DNA of 64,000 nt from Acanthosoma haemorrhoidale (Eukaryota; Arthropoda; Insecta; Hemiptera; Acanthosomatidae), in the NCBI GenBank assembly GCA_930367205.1, contig OV884014.1, positions 109,034,138 through 109,098,137 of the forward strand. The letters run 5' to 3'. Position 1 is the first letter of the stretch, and the number at the start of each line of letters is the position of its first letter. A program made the translations under genes and the position numbers. Below the pieces are notes generated by a model. That model had not been told where the DNA came from. It made no database searches and saw only the letters and a program-made list of their open reading frames with translations. Shown one piece after another: positions 25,777 through 38,100 of this stretch.

Positions 25777-25890
25777 AGAGAGAGAGAGAGAGAGAGGGAG
25801 AGAAAGAGAGAGAGAGAGAGAGGGGGAGAGAGAGGGGGAGAGAGAGAGAGATAGAGTGAGAGAGAGAAAGAGAAAGAGAGAGAGAGAGAG
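25777..25890. repeat. GA-rich microsatellite
   Basis: About 110 bases of GAGAGA with GGG and AAA interruptions, ending GAGAGAGAGAGTTCAC. It lies at the position of a short GA stretch in sister LTR copies (about 23,620 on the minus strand; CTCTCTCCTCTC at about 60,267). The open frame across it is low-complexity and not a gene. Confidence 0.95.
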
Positions 25891-26055
25891 AGTTCACTTC
25901 AAGTGTCTGTTTCCGACTGTGTGGAAAAGGTCAGAATTTCTGCCTTATATATGCAGTTCATCAATAAGTTCATAATAATAAGTTCATCATTTACATCAAA
26001 TAAGAGCGCTGTTTATTTCTGGCAATCATATGACCGTTTAATTCTGCCAATCATA

Positions 26056-26163
26056 CACAGGCGGTCTGAAAAGTTTCCGACCTCAACATGAATATGATAA
26101 TAAAATAACTAAAAGCTAGTGAAATAAAAGCTTTGTTAGGTCGGAAACTTTTCAGACCACCCG
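26056..26163. mobile_element. Short inverted-repeat element (mariner-like MITE)
   Basis: A perfect 21-bp inverted repeat (26063-26083 and 26138-26158), each arm opening GGTCTGAAAAGTTTCCGACC on its own strand, is separated by about 54 AT-rich bases. TA lies on both sides (26054-26055 and 26164-26165). It has no coding capacity. The size, TA target and palindromic form fit a Tc1/mariner-derived MITE. It sits inside the type 2 LTR at 25.4-26.3 kb and is therefore younger than it. Confidence 0.85.
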
Positions 26164-26349
26164 TATGACAGTTCATTTCGGCCAATCAGAGGCCCCGCGC
26201 CCTAGTGTCCTCGTTAACTAGTCCCTTCTCTGTATAAGAACACCAAAGATTTATTGATGAAATATGGAAAGGTTGGGGGGGGGGGGGAGGGTTTTGGTCC
26301 GAGAGGAGCGTAAATTCTATTTATTCGTGTGGAAAAATTTACCACAACA

Positions 26350-27648
26350 GACATAAATAAGAAAACTTATATATTTGTGTTTCTGTGGAAACACGTTGAA
26401 CGAATAAAAGTGTTAATAATGCGTTACATCAATAGGTTTTATTACTGGGTACTTCACATCATTAATTTATTTCAGCTCTACTATAAATGTACCTAAATTT
26501 CATATGGATATAATTATTCCAAACCACTACTATGGTAGGAGATATAAACAGACAAAGGAGGGTAGCTCCATACCTGTTTGAAAATACAGCCCCTGCCTTG
26601 GGCTGTTATATCGCATTTTTAGGGTCGCTGTGTATTTATTAAAGGCAAAATCAATATTAATAAAGTGTAAAATTGAAAAAATAAATTAAATTGTCTGTTC
26701 TATATACATAAAACTGCAGACTGGTTTTATGACGGCGTCGGTCTGAGCCTAAATAAAAGTTTTACGAGGGTCCCATCACCGGGGACTGGAGGAAATGAGC
26801 GTGGGTACTTAGGCCAAGTCGCAATTGGTTAATGGTTAGCTTCTGGAGAAATTTCTATTTAACAGGCGTCTTAAGGAAATTGGTTGGGATTTGATCAATG
26901 AATTATTATTCTGTTATATTGTTCTTTTTATAGCCATACCAGCCAGAAAAAAAAAATTGTTATGTGCTGATAAAGCGACCATTGTTTTAGTGTGCACTTT
27001 TTATATTTTCTTTTGGCTTCGTAAACTAAATTTATGAGAATATTGGTAAGTAATATCGGTTTTATCAACAGCAAACTAGTTCTCGTGCATCTACTATGAG
27101 AAAGTACCAGCCTGCTATACAAATGGGACTGTGGTGATTGGGTTCTTGTTCTTACTATCCTTCCCTTACAATTTTAACAAACGTTACCGTATAATAACAT
27201 AACTATATAGTGATAAGAAGTCTTCAGGATGGTTAAGTATATGTGGACATCAATCGTGTGGTTAATATACTTCAATATTTTAGCTTCAAATAATCAAGGA
27301 ATCGAAATTTTACTAATTGTATTCTACATTTCGATCATGACCACTTCTTAAAACTGCCAGGAAAAGGTTGCAAATAGTTCCTTTTGTTTTTAAGGTTTAG
27401 TTAGATGGAGAGGTAAGAGGTCAGGTTGTATACTATGTCAGTGTGAAACGTTAAACATTTCCTTCGATGCTTTTTCCTTGCAGTAAGGAAACCCCGCTGC
27501 CTTTCCACAGTGAGGTTTACTTAACAAAAACGTTTACGACAGCTCCAAGCTATCTTTGATTGCTAAAATGAAAAGTCTTAGGGTAAAAACATGGATCGTG
27601 CATACGCAGACAAACAGAATCAATCATTAAAAGCAACAATAAATAAAC
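26350..27648. other. No gene recognised
   Basis: AT-rich spacer between LTRs. Confidence 0.5.
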
Positions 27649-27653
27649 CCTAT

Positions 27654-28765
27654 TGTAGCGACCGCAAGCTACATAAGATAAATCACCCTCTACTCTATTG
27701 TAAATCGGTTATAATATGTTGTAAACAAATGTAAATAATATTATCAAAATACAAAGTCATATCAGTGTAAAAATTGCAAACAATCAATTAGGTAGCTGCA
27801 GACGAGCTCAGAGGCAGGCAGGGGTCCCTAGTATCCTTGCCGTTTATCCAGCAACCAGGCCTCCAATGCAATTGGCCAAAATAACCCCAGCCCATTGCCT
27901 ACTGGGGGCTATATATACCCCCTAGTTTTAGCCGATAAGTCATTCTAACTACGGCTCTCTGGACTGGTAACTGCAGCTGCACTCATGTTTTTAAATTTGG
28001 CCTTCTCATTTATGAAAACCTCTACATCTCTCTTTCCCAACCTCGCTATGCTTCAGTCCGGCCTTGTCAGACCCCACACCTTCCTAGTGGGATTCTCTAC
28101 CTCTCGAAACTAGCACCTCCTTGGAAGAGATTTCTTCCTTGCGGACGACGTTTGCCGTGGCCCTACAAACTTTACCCAGTAGCGTCTCCCACGGCATTCC
28201 AGTCTGCTTCTCTCCGGTTCACACTCGCCTTTGGGATCCGGACGGATTTTGCCTACCCTCAGATACCGAGTGTGAATTCGTGGTAATTCCAAGACCACAA
28301 AACTACCTACACCACCTACCCTATACCTCTTCTCCTGAACATAGTGCATTGTCGTGGCACATACCTATTAAAAAATGGAGTCAGATAGTAAGACCGTCAT
28401 GAAACGATTGTCCAGGTTATAAACTTAATCAACCCTCACTTCTTCACCAGGGCTAGGGTAACTAGGCACTCCCCTCGTGATGACCCGACACGCTCATTGT
28501 TAACTAATACTAAAAGTTCTACTTAAAGAGCTAGTGAGTGAAGACAAAAAAAAAAAAAAAAAAAAGGTGTGAATTCGTGGTCATTCTGAGACTACGTATA
28601 GTACCTATATATAACACCTACCCTGTTCCTAATCTCCTGAACATAGTGCACACATACCTATCAGGTATGGAGTCAGATAGCTCAGTATTAAGACCCGTCA
28701 TGAAGCAATTGTTCAGGTCATAGCCTAATCAACCCTCATTAGGGCTAGGGCACCCCCTCGTGACA
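27654..28765 (+). mobile_element. LTR type 1, copy b: two LTRs around a collapsed interior
   Basis: A full-length LTR (27654-28490, TATATATA at 27910-27917) is followed by about 55 bp of leader-like sequence and a run of about 20 A (near 28545-28564). Then comes the last part of a second LTR (28566-28765). CCTAT flanks the whole unit at 27649-27653 and 28766-28770, a perfect 5-bp target duplication. The second LTR lacks its 5' part and its terminus reads CTCGTGACA instead of ending CGACCCGACA. There is no coding interior. This is a deleted or intrinsically non-autonomous LTR element. Confidence 0.8.
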
Positions 28766-28770
28766 CCTAT

Positions 28771-29832
28771 TTAAAAAAGTCCTGAAGTACACATAAAATT
28801 TCTCGGGTATTCAGGGCGGAAATTGTGTTATCAAGTACCGGGTATTTATTTTGTACACTTTTATTGCACAAGAGCGGAAAACGCAGAATATTTGTTTATC
28901 TTTATCGCATGCTCCTCGCACAGCAGCAGATACAATTCACCGACCTAAATACATTTACATAAGGAACAATTACAAACAAATTAATTGTGAGAGCGGTGGC
29001 AGGGAGGGAGATAATGTAGGATAAATAAACTGTGCGAGGTGTTCCGTTGAACGCACCTGCTCAGCGAATAATAACCGAGTCATGCGTTATCTCCACATGG
29101 AGGGGGTGTCGTGGAAGGCCCCCCCCCCCAATGTGAAACTGTGAGGTTTTATCTCTTCCAGGGCTCACTTTTCGCCCGAAATATTTCATTCACTCTTTTC
29201 GGATGAGGTGAATTCTCAGTATGTTTTTGCCAGAGAGGAGTTTTTGTGGCATGACCTAGCTAGTTAAACCAGGAGGTTTTATAGAGTTGACAGTTTTTTT
29301 GTTTTTTTTCCAGAAACAATTGCAAAGTATTTCGTGAAAAACATCCCGCCCGAGATTAAAATTTCAGAATTTGTAGCTTTGCCTATTTTTAAAATGATCG
29401 TAGCAAGTTCATTAACTGCCTGATTATATTTGGTAATAAAAATAATTTTTGCAGACCACAATTTAATTTTTTGGCACATGTGAACAAAATCCAATGGTGG
29501 CATGGTGGTGCTGTTGTGGAAATAAGAAATGTACACATTTTTACTCGAGTTTAAGTGTTTAATATACGGTGAGCCAGAAGCATTAGTCCACGTCTTGAAA
29601 TCAAATTTTTGATTTGGTCAATCATTTATTATAAAATATAATACACAGTTATATGTTCTAGTAGTTCTACCTAAAGTACAACCCCACCCCTCTGTCCTAT
29701 TTTAAACAGTATACCTTCTTATCCTCAAGGTTTTTGTGAAGAAATTTAGACAACACATTATTTTAATATTTTTGGTAATTAATTTTTTTTCTGTAGAAGG
29801 ATTTTTTTTTTTTTTTTAAAACCACGTTATTA
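28771..29832. other. No gene recognised
   Basis: C11 run at 29119-29129; T-rich stretch just before the LINE-A copy. Confidence 0.5.
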
Positions 29833-30344
29833 TGCCCCTTATTACGTTAGCAACAAAACCCTTCACAATGATCTGAATATACCCTATATTCTTGAACTCA
29901 TCCCTTCCAAGTTCATGAAATTCCATAGCAACCTATCCAACCACCCTGAATCCCTAGCACAGTCATTGCACTGCACCACTCACCCCTATAATCCTCCTTG
30001 GAGATTATAACGGCAGTGGCCTCGTGACCTGCTATAATCAAGTGATAGTGGGAGTTCTGGCAATGGCCAGTTTCTCTAATCATTTCCTGAGCGTCTGTGT
30101 CTCCACGCTCTTGGTCAGCCTCCGCTGGCTCTTATCCAGTGACGGGGCTAACGGAGGAGCGTGGGGGACTTTCCCAAGACTCCGCTTCCTTCGTCGCATG
30201 CGAGGGAGGTGACAACTTTGTGGACTTGGGGGGCCTCTGGGCTGTGTTATTGAATGAATGAGCAAGTGAATGATGAATTGTAAATATGGTATGAATGAGA
30301 ACATTTATCTCAATTACTTATTGCCTAATAAAAGGCAGATTCTA
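29833..30344 (+). mobile_element. LINE-A copy, ORF2 end plus long 3' UTR
   Basis: Starts at ATGCCCCTTATTACGTTAGC and ends near AAAAGGCAGATTCT. It is preceded by a T run (about 29800-29816). The 3' UTR has the GTCAGCCTCCGCTGG and GCATGCGAGGGAGGTG blocks. Confidence 0.88.
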
Positions 30345-31274
30345 CCCAGAGACGTGAAATTTGTCTCCTTACGAATACTTAAAAAGTGGAGATGGTTGAT
30401 ACGTAGTAATTACATGGTGACATATAAAAATATATGGTTTTATTAGTAATGGTAATTTTATGTAATTATGTACTTAGCGGTTCGCAAACAACAAATTGAT
30501 TTCTATGTCCGAGAATGACCTAATGCGTGTTCATTAAAAGGAAATGTGAAATATTTATTATAACCAATGACTAATGTTAGAATCTATTAAGAGCTGCAAT
30601 TAAAACCATCTGGTCAAATTATTTTTATACAACATATTTAGAAATGATCTTTACTTCATACATTACTATAAGAACCCCTATTTAAATTATAAATTAAATT
30701 ATCGTAATAAATAGTGTTATATTAACTCCAAGGAGAGCCCCATCATCTGGTCATTTTAAAGGGGAAAATATTTTTTATAAAAATGAAACAGTCACCACCA
30801 ACTTCAACTCAACCCGTTAAAATGTCATTTCAGACGATATCAACAATTCATAATGGCTTTTAAAGAATTTTTAATTTTTTTTTTAGGTTAGAAAAAATTA
30901 TTTAAAAAAAAAACTGAATTGTGGGTAAAATTCTCAGCCATACCGTAAAATAATTAATTTTGAGCAGAATAATCTTTTTAGCTTAAAAAAAAAAAGTGCC
31001 CCCCTAAAATGGATTCCTTAATTTCTTGAAATTATCCTCTCTTTTTTCTCCTCCGTTTTTTAATCATGGTCGGAGAGCGAAATTGAGTCCTGATTCCTTC
31101 CTCAAATCAGGCGCATTTTAACTACATTTCGATGGAGTGGTTTCAATTTTGCTCCAACAGTGGTTTTTTCCAGTATTATATAGCTGGTCCTAATTAGTTC
31201 TTTAATGGATTCAGGCCAAATCATTTCGTACATTTATTGAACAATTTATTATATAAATTATTATCCTTTAACAA
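30345..31274. other. No gene recognised
   Basis: Strongly AT-rich. Confidence 0.5.
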
Positions 31275-31935
31275 ACGGACGCTTCGGAATACTGTACAGA
31301 CTACTTCAAAGGACATCCCATCTCTCAATAGAAACCTAATTACTAATTTACATAGTTATACCTAAGCCAATCTTGACATACGGAATAGAGCTATGTGGGA
31401 CAGCAAAAAACACTAAGCCTATCCAATCCTTTCAATCAAAAGTCCTGAGAACAATAGTAAATGCCCCTTATTACGTCAGCAACAAAACCCTTCTTAACGA
31501 TCTTAACTTATCCCTTCCAAGTTTATGAAATTCCATAGTAACCTATCCAACCACCCTAATCCCCTAGCACAGCCATTACACTGCACCACTCAGCCCTATA
31601 ATCCTCCTCGGAGACTAAAACGGCAGTGGCCTCGTGACCTGCTATAACTGCGTGACCGTGGGAGTCCTGGCAAGGGTCAGTTTTTCCAATCGTGTCCTGA
31701 GCGTCTGTGGCTCTCGCGCTCTCTGTCAGCCTCCAATGGCTCTTATCCAGTGACGCGTGGGGGACTTCCCAAGACTCCGCTTCCTCTATGGCATGCGAGG
31801 TAGGTGGACAACCATGTGGATTTGGGAGGTTTCTGGACTGTTTGTAAATACTGTTTGAATGAGAACATTTATCACAATTACTAATTGCCCAACGAGGCAG
31901 GTTGTAATTTTATCATAATAAAGTTGTTTTATTAT
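31275..31935 (+). mobile_element. LINE-A copy, longest plus-strand remnant
   Basis: From GACGCTTCGGAATACTG through the reverse transcriptase tail and long 3' UTR to ATAATAAAGTTGTTTTATTA. The ORF2 part has an internal deletion near 31,500 (GATCTTAACTTATCCC). The tail is TTA-type repeats rather than poly(A). Confidence 0.9.
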
Positions 31936-33780
31936 TATTATTATTCTTAAACCACATCATGAAAAAAAAGTTATTTTTGTTTTAAGTATTTTATTTAAAG
32001 ATTCCTTACCCACAGATGGAAAAAAACTCAAAATTATAAGCACCGAAGCTTAGCGAAGCGGGCAAAGACTTTTCAGATTAAAATTTATTTTCTTTCCAAT
32101 GCATTTATGACTAAAAACATTATGTTTTATGATTTTGGATTATTTTTGTGATTGCCTTCTATGGCTAATTGACCTGATTGCTCGGCCTATCATTGTCGAG
32201 TTAAACCTAACCCTCTGCAAAATTCCTGTCAAGCTCGGAAGGTTTAAAAGTGACGATGACGAAAGATACGGTCTTACTGCATAGTATACAATAAACAATG
32301 TTTGAGTTTTAAATTATTGTATCTTATGGTTTAAAAAGTATTCAGGAGTAATGTTAATTAGACCTGCATTAATTTATGATTTTTTTGTTATTTTTAATAA
32401 GTTTGTAGTAAGGGGAAGTTTTTAATATGCTAGATGGCTAGATGGCGCGTGTTGTCTGGCTACAATGTTTATTTGTGAAATAGCTTTAATGGCTAAGTCA
32501 AGTACCAACAATGGTGCTTTTCACAAAATATATGGACAATAGTCCCACTTGAACATCGGTAGTAAGTTGTCGAAAACCCCGAGTAAGGGTAATACAATGT
32601 ACCAATGTTGCTATTGTTGATCAATATCAGCGCCCTTGTCCTAAAATATCCAAGTTTTTTTTCTTTATTTCTTTTTTTTTTTTTTTACGAAAAACGAATT
32701 TATCAATCAATAACTGTACAGCGTGTTATAATTTGATACATCAAAGCTGAGTATCAAAACGATATTTCAATCGATTCCCACTAATGATATTGTAAGGTTG
32801 CCCGTAACATTTTGATGTAACGTGCTGTTTCTGTCGAACTTTGATTGAGAGTGTGCTTGTAAGGTTTGCTACAACAACGTACAAACTTGACTAATGATGC
32901 CTCGAGGCAGTGCTATTGTAAGCCTAAGCTTAGTAGCCCTGGCTCGCAGACTCTCCGGCACACAGCAAACTTAATTTAGCTAGCGAACGGCGCCTCGTCA
33001 TAACTGCTCACACGTGGCGTCTGTCCTTATAACAAGCTGTCATTTCCATGAACCGTACGCTACCACTGTCCATCGTGGCATAACACACTTTTTATCAACT
33101 CAAATAGAAAATATAACTCTGTATAGACTCACTGTACAGCAGGGCGGAAAATTAACCACATTTCAACGATGCATCTTTCAAAAAAAGTTCCTTCTCTTCC
33201 CTGTATTTGAATAAAACAGTTTGTTGTCGTTCGAAAGAAGAAAAATAAATTCTGCATCAAAGAAAAAACGAAAGCTCGCTTCCAGGTTTAAAATCTATGG
33301 AAAATGTCATTCGTACAATGCAATTAATTGCACAACTATGTACAGGGTATGCTCGTTTTGATTCGTACCAATGGTGATTTTGCGATCTTTCCAAATATAG
33401 TCAATCCTTCAAGACGGAATTCTAACATTCAAATTACTTGTGTTTTTGACTTTTATTTTTTTATTCACAGCTTTGACAAAGCTCAGACTGTGGATTCGCC
33501 AATAACACACATGATTTGCATTACGTTAGAAGACATGTTATTCCAGAAAAAATAACTATTCTGTTACAACTTTTCCAAAGTGTCTGTGGATTTTTAGCAT
33601 ACAGTTCATAAGGTGTTTTGGATAAGGTAAAATTGTTCCTTACCGTAGACAGTTTCTGTATAGTCTTCTAATCTACATGAGAGCGTGTGATACGTTTAGG
33701 TCGGTTAATCGTATATTTTTTGGAAAATGACGGAAATGCGAGACTGCTAACATTCCTAAGAAGATCGTTACTATTTCTAA
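31936..33780. other. No gene recognised
   Basis: AT-rich with a GC-richer patch at 32,890-33,070. No domain or repeat recognised. Confidence 0.5.
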
Positions 33781-34725
33781 TTTTTTTTTTTCCTTCAAAA
33801 CCACTTTATTTTAACATTTTTACAAACAAATGAACAATACAATTGAACAAAATTTACGGATTTATGCCTCCACTTGCTGCATAATATGATGCATTTGAAG
33901 GAGGGTAGAATTACAAAACATTTATCTTTTTAGAGTAAAAATATAAATACAAATAAACAGGACTAGGTGATGGGCCTCACCTTCAGTTTACAAACATGGG
34001 AAACTTACATACTAAAACTCAAAAACTAGAACTTAAAGACTAAAGCGTTCCTGCGACGACTGCGTTTTGCCATCGATGGGGGAACGGAGCGGGGGTTATC
34101 GTGCTAAACACCGGGTTTGTCAGGTATTGCAACGAATCGAAGAATTTGATGTGTCTTGATTTGATATGAATGAATTCATCCACCGTAGGCAAATCAAAGA
34201 CCTCATGCAGTTCACTGTTTCTCATGTAGTTTGTCTGACCACTTTCACCAGTATACCGTTTTGGAATTGTTGGAGTCGCCGAGCTGTCGTATACGTCAGA
34301 TAACGAAACAGCGGTGCACCGTACAGCAGAGTAGGCCTGAGTAGCTCTTGTATATCAATAGCTTGAGACGCAGTGACAGATTGGGGGAAGTCAATAAATG
34401 CTTAAGCCGGTAAGACTTCGTGCGAGTTTGCTTCAACTTATTCGCAAAATGGTTACTAAAATGGAGGTATCTGTCCATTTTAATTCCCAGATATACTAGG
34501 TTGTTGGCTGGTGAATTTTCCTCCGTTCCTACTATGTAACTAGTAGGTAGTGGGCTTTTTCCCTTTTGGAAAGAGAAAATTACGCAGTCAGTCTTACCCG
34601 CGTTTATAGAGATATTGAGTCTCCCCAATCTCTCACTGATCTGGTTACAGGCTACTTCAGCCTGCCTTGGAGCTACCTTGGCACTCATGCTGCTACTGTA
34701 CACCGCTATGTCATCAGGCGATTGC
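33781..34725 (-). mobile_element. LINE-B copy with reverse transcriptase part
   Basis: T-rich tail at 33781-33791, then 3' UTR with AGGTGA...TCACCT stem (33965-33982). On the minus strand ORF2 reads from DDIAVYSSSMSAK through GKTDCVIFSF and NLVYLGIKMDRYLHFSNHF to SPNLSLRLKLLIYKS, then FIHIKSRHIKFFDSLQYLTN at the C-terminus. The DD of the catalytic FADD is at the very edge, near 34715, where similarity to the other copy stops. There are frameshifts near 34,320. Confidence 0.85.
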
Positions 34726-35184
34726 GTCAGATCTAAAATCCCTCTAAATAACCACTGGTTTCTCAATGAATGGTGCGCATGTAGGCCTGAACATTACTTT
34801 TAGTAGTTCATTTGCATCTAGTCTGTCATGTTGTATACTCAACGGCAGGCTGGCATTAAATACGGAATACAACCTTAGCATGTTTTCCCGCAACAAATAT
34901 TTAAGGCAAACAATCCGTGGAGCCGCCATTTCGACGCTCGGCCTGAGTACAAATACATTTGTGCACATACATAAGCGGCCTGGGAGCAAATATACAAGCC
35001 ACTACATCTAGGCCTCCATGTTTTATTCATCCGCCGAGCTGTTGCGAAATCTGCTCCCTCAGAGGAGACCAGAAGATGAATATTCAAAGAGATGTCGGCG
35101 GATTCCAGCCTTCTCTAAGTGTTCGCTAATATCCAGCAGAGGAGGAAATTTTAATAACAAGGAACAACCTTACTTTTCATCTGC
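34726..35184. other. Unassigned segment between LINE-B and the minisatellite
   Basis: GC content somewhat higher; open on both strands (34744-34989, 34766-35011) without recognisable similarity. Confidence 0.4.
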
Positions 35185-38100
35185 TCTCTTATGTGGTGGC
35201 ATTGATATATCTCTAGTTGTATATATAGTATCTCTTATATGGTGGCATTGATGTATCTCTAGTAGTATATATAGTATCTCTTATATGGTGGCATTGATAT
35301 ATCTCTAGTAGTATATATAGTATCTCTTATGTGGTGGCATTGATATATCTCTAGTTGTATATATAGTATCTCTTATGTGGTGGCATTGATATATCTCTAG
35401 TTGTATATATAGTATCTCTTATATGGTGGCATTGATGTATCTCTAGTAGTATATATAGTATCTCTTATGTGGTGGCATTGATGTATCTCTAGTAGTATAT
35501 ATAGTATCTCTAATGTGGTGGCATTGATATATCTCTAGTTGTATATATAGTATCTCTTATATGGTGGCATTGATGTATCTCTAGTAGTATATATAGTATC
35601 TCTTATATGGTGGCATTGATATATCTCTAGTAGTATATATAGTATCTCTTATATGGTGGCATTGATGTATCTCTAGTAGTATATATAGTATCTCTTATGT
35701 GGTGGCATTGATATATCTCTAGTTGTATATATAGTATCTCTTATATGGTGGCATTGATGTATCTCTAGTAGTATATATAGTATCTCTTATGTGGTGGCAT
35801 TGATATATCTCTAGTTGTATATATAGTATCTCTTATATGGTGGCATTGATGTATCTCTAGTAGTATATATAGTATCTCTTATGTGGTGGCATTGATATAT
35901 CTCTAGTTGTATATATAGTATCTCTTATATGGTGGCATTGATGTATCTCTAGTAGTATATATAGTATCTCTTATATCGTGGCATTGATATATCTCTAGTA
36001 GTATATATAGTATCTCTTATGTGGTGGCATTGATGTATCTCTAGTTGTATATATAGTATCTCTTATGTGGTGGCATTGATATATCTCTAGTTGTATATAT
36101 AGTATCTCTTATATGGTGGCATTGATATATCTCTAGTTGTATATATAGTATCTCTTATATGGTGGCATTGATGTATCTCTAGTAGTATATATAGTATCTC
36201 TTATATGGTGGCATTGATATATCTCTAGTAGTATATATAGTATCTCTTATATGGTGGCATTGATGTATCTCTAGTAGTATATATAGTATCTCTTATATGG
36301 TGGCATTGATATATCTCTAGTAGTATATATAGTATCTCTTATATGGTGGCATTGATATATCTCTAGTAGTATATATAGTATCTCTTATGTGGTGGCATTG
36401 ATATATCTCTAGTAGTATATATAGTATCTCTTATATGGTGGCATTGATATATCTCTAGTAGTATATATAGTATCTCTTATATGGTGGCATTGATATATCT
36501 CTAGTAGTATATATAGTATCTCTTATGTGGTGGCATTGATATATCTCTAGTAGTATATATAGTATCTCTTATGTGGTGGCATTGATATATCTCTAGTTGT
36601 ATATATAGTATCTCTTATATGGTGGCATTGATATATCTCTAGTTGTATATATAGTATCTCTTATATGGTGGCATTGATATATCTCTAGTAGTATATATAG
36701 TATCTCTTATATGATGGCATTGATGTGTCTCTAGTAGTATATATAGTATCTCTTATATGGTGGCATTGATATATCTCCAGTAGTGTATATATAGTATCTC
36801 TTATATGGTGGCATTGATATATCTCCAGTAGTATATATAGTATCTCTTATATGGTGGCATTGATATATCTCCAGTAGTATATATAGTATCTCTTATGTGG
36901 TGGCATTGATATATCTCTAGTAGTATATATAGTATCTCTTATGTGGTGGCATTGATATATCTCCAGTAGTATATATAGTATCTCTTATGTGGTGGCATTG
37001 ATATATCTCTAGTAGTATATATAGTATCTCTTATGTGGTGGCATTGATATATCTCTAGTAGTATATATAGTATCTCTTATGTGGTGGCATTGATATATCT
37101 CCAGTAGTATATATAGTATCTCTTATGTGGTGGCATTGATATATCTCTAGTAGTATATATAGTATCTCTTATATGGTGGCATTGATATATCTCCAGTAGT
37201 ATATATAGTATCTCTTATATGGTGGCATTGATGTATCTCTAGTAGTATATATAGTATCTCTTATGTGGTGGCATTGATATATCTCTAGTTGTATATATAG
37301 TATCTCTTATATGGTGGCATTGATGTATCTCTAGTAGTATATATAGTATCTCTTATATGGTGGCATTGATGTGTCTCTAGTAGTATATATAGTATCTCTT
37401 ATATGGTGGCATTGATATATCTCCAGTAGTATATATAGTATCTCTTATATGGTGGCATTGATGTATCTCTAGTAGTATATATAGTATCTCTTATGTGGTG
37501 GCATTGATATATCTCTAGTTGTATATATAGTATCTCTTATATGGTGGCATTGATATATCTCTAGTAGTATATATAGTATCTCTTATATGGTGGCATTGAT
37601 GTATCTCTAGTAGTATATATAGTATCTCTTATATGGTGGCATTGATGTGTCTCTAGTAGTATATATAGTATCTCTTATATGGTGGCATTGATGTGTCTCT
37701 AGTAGTATATATAGTATCTCTTATATGGTGGCATTGATGTGTCTCTAGTAGTATATATAGTATATCTTATATGGTGGCATTGATATATCTCTAGTAGTAT
37801 ATATAGTATCTCTTATATGGTGGCATTGATGTGTCTCTAGTAGTATATATAGTATATCTTATATGGTGGCATTGATATATCTCTAGTAGTATATATAGTA
37901 TCTCTTATATGGTGGCATTGATATATCTCCAGTAGTATATATATAGTATCTCTTATATGGTGGCATTGATGTGTCTCTAGTAGTATATATAGTATCTCTT
38001 ATGTGGTGGCATTGATGTATCTCTAGTAGTATATATAGTATCTCTTATGTGGTGGCATTGATGTATCTCTAGTAGTATATATAGTATCTCTTATGTGGTG

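Larger units (their letters stand above)
25378..26349 (-). mobile_element. LTR type 2, copy c, with MITE and GA microsatellite
   Basis: The minus strand starts at 26349 (TGTTGTGGTAAATT) and runs to about 25378 (GTCAACAAGACCCCCAAC). A TATA-like TATATAAGG on the minus strand lies near 25941-25950. It is interrupted by the MITE at 26056-26163 and by a long GA tract (25777-25890). A G13 run (26275-26287) lies near the start. No clear target duplication is visible, so the ends are approximate. Confidence 0.75.

Noticed and set aside
25727..25975. Open frame rich in Arg and Glu
   Set aside because: It is a translation of the GA microsatellite within an LTR.
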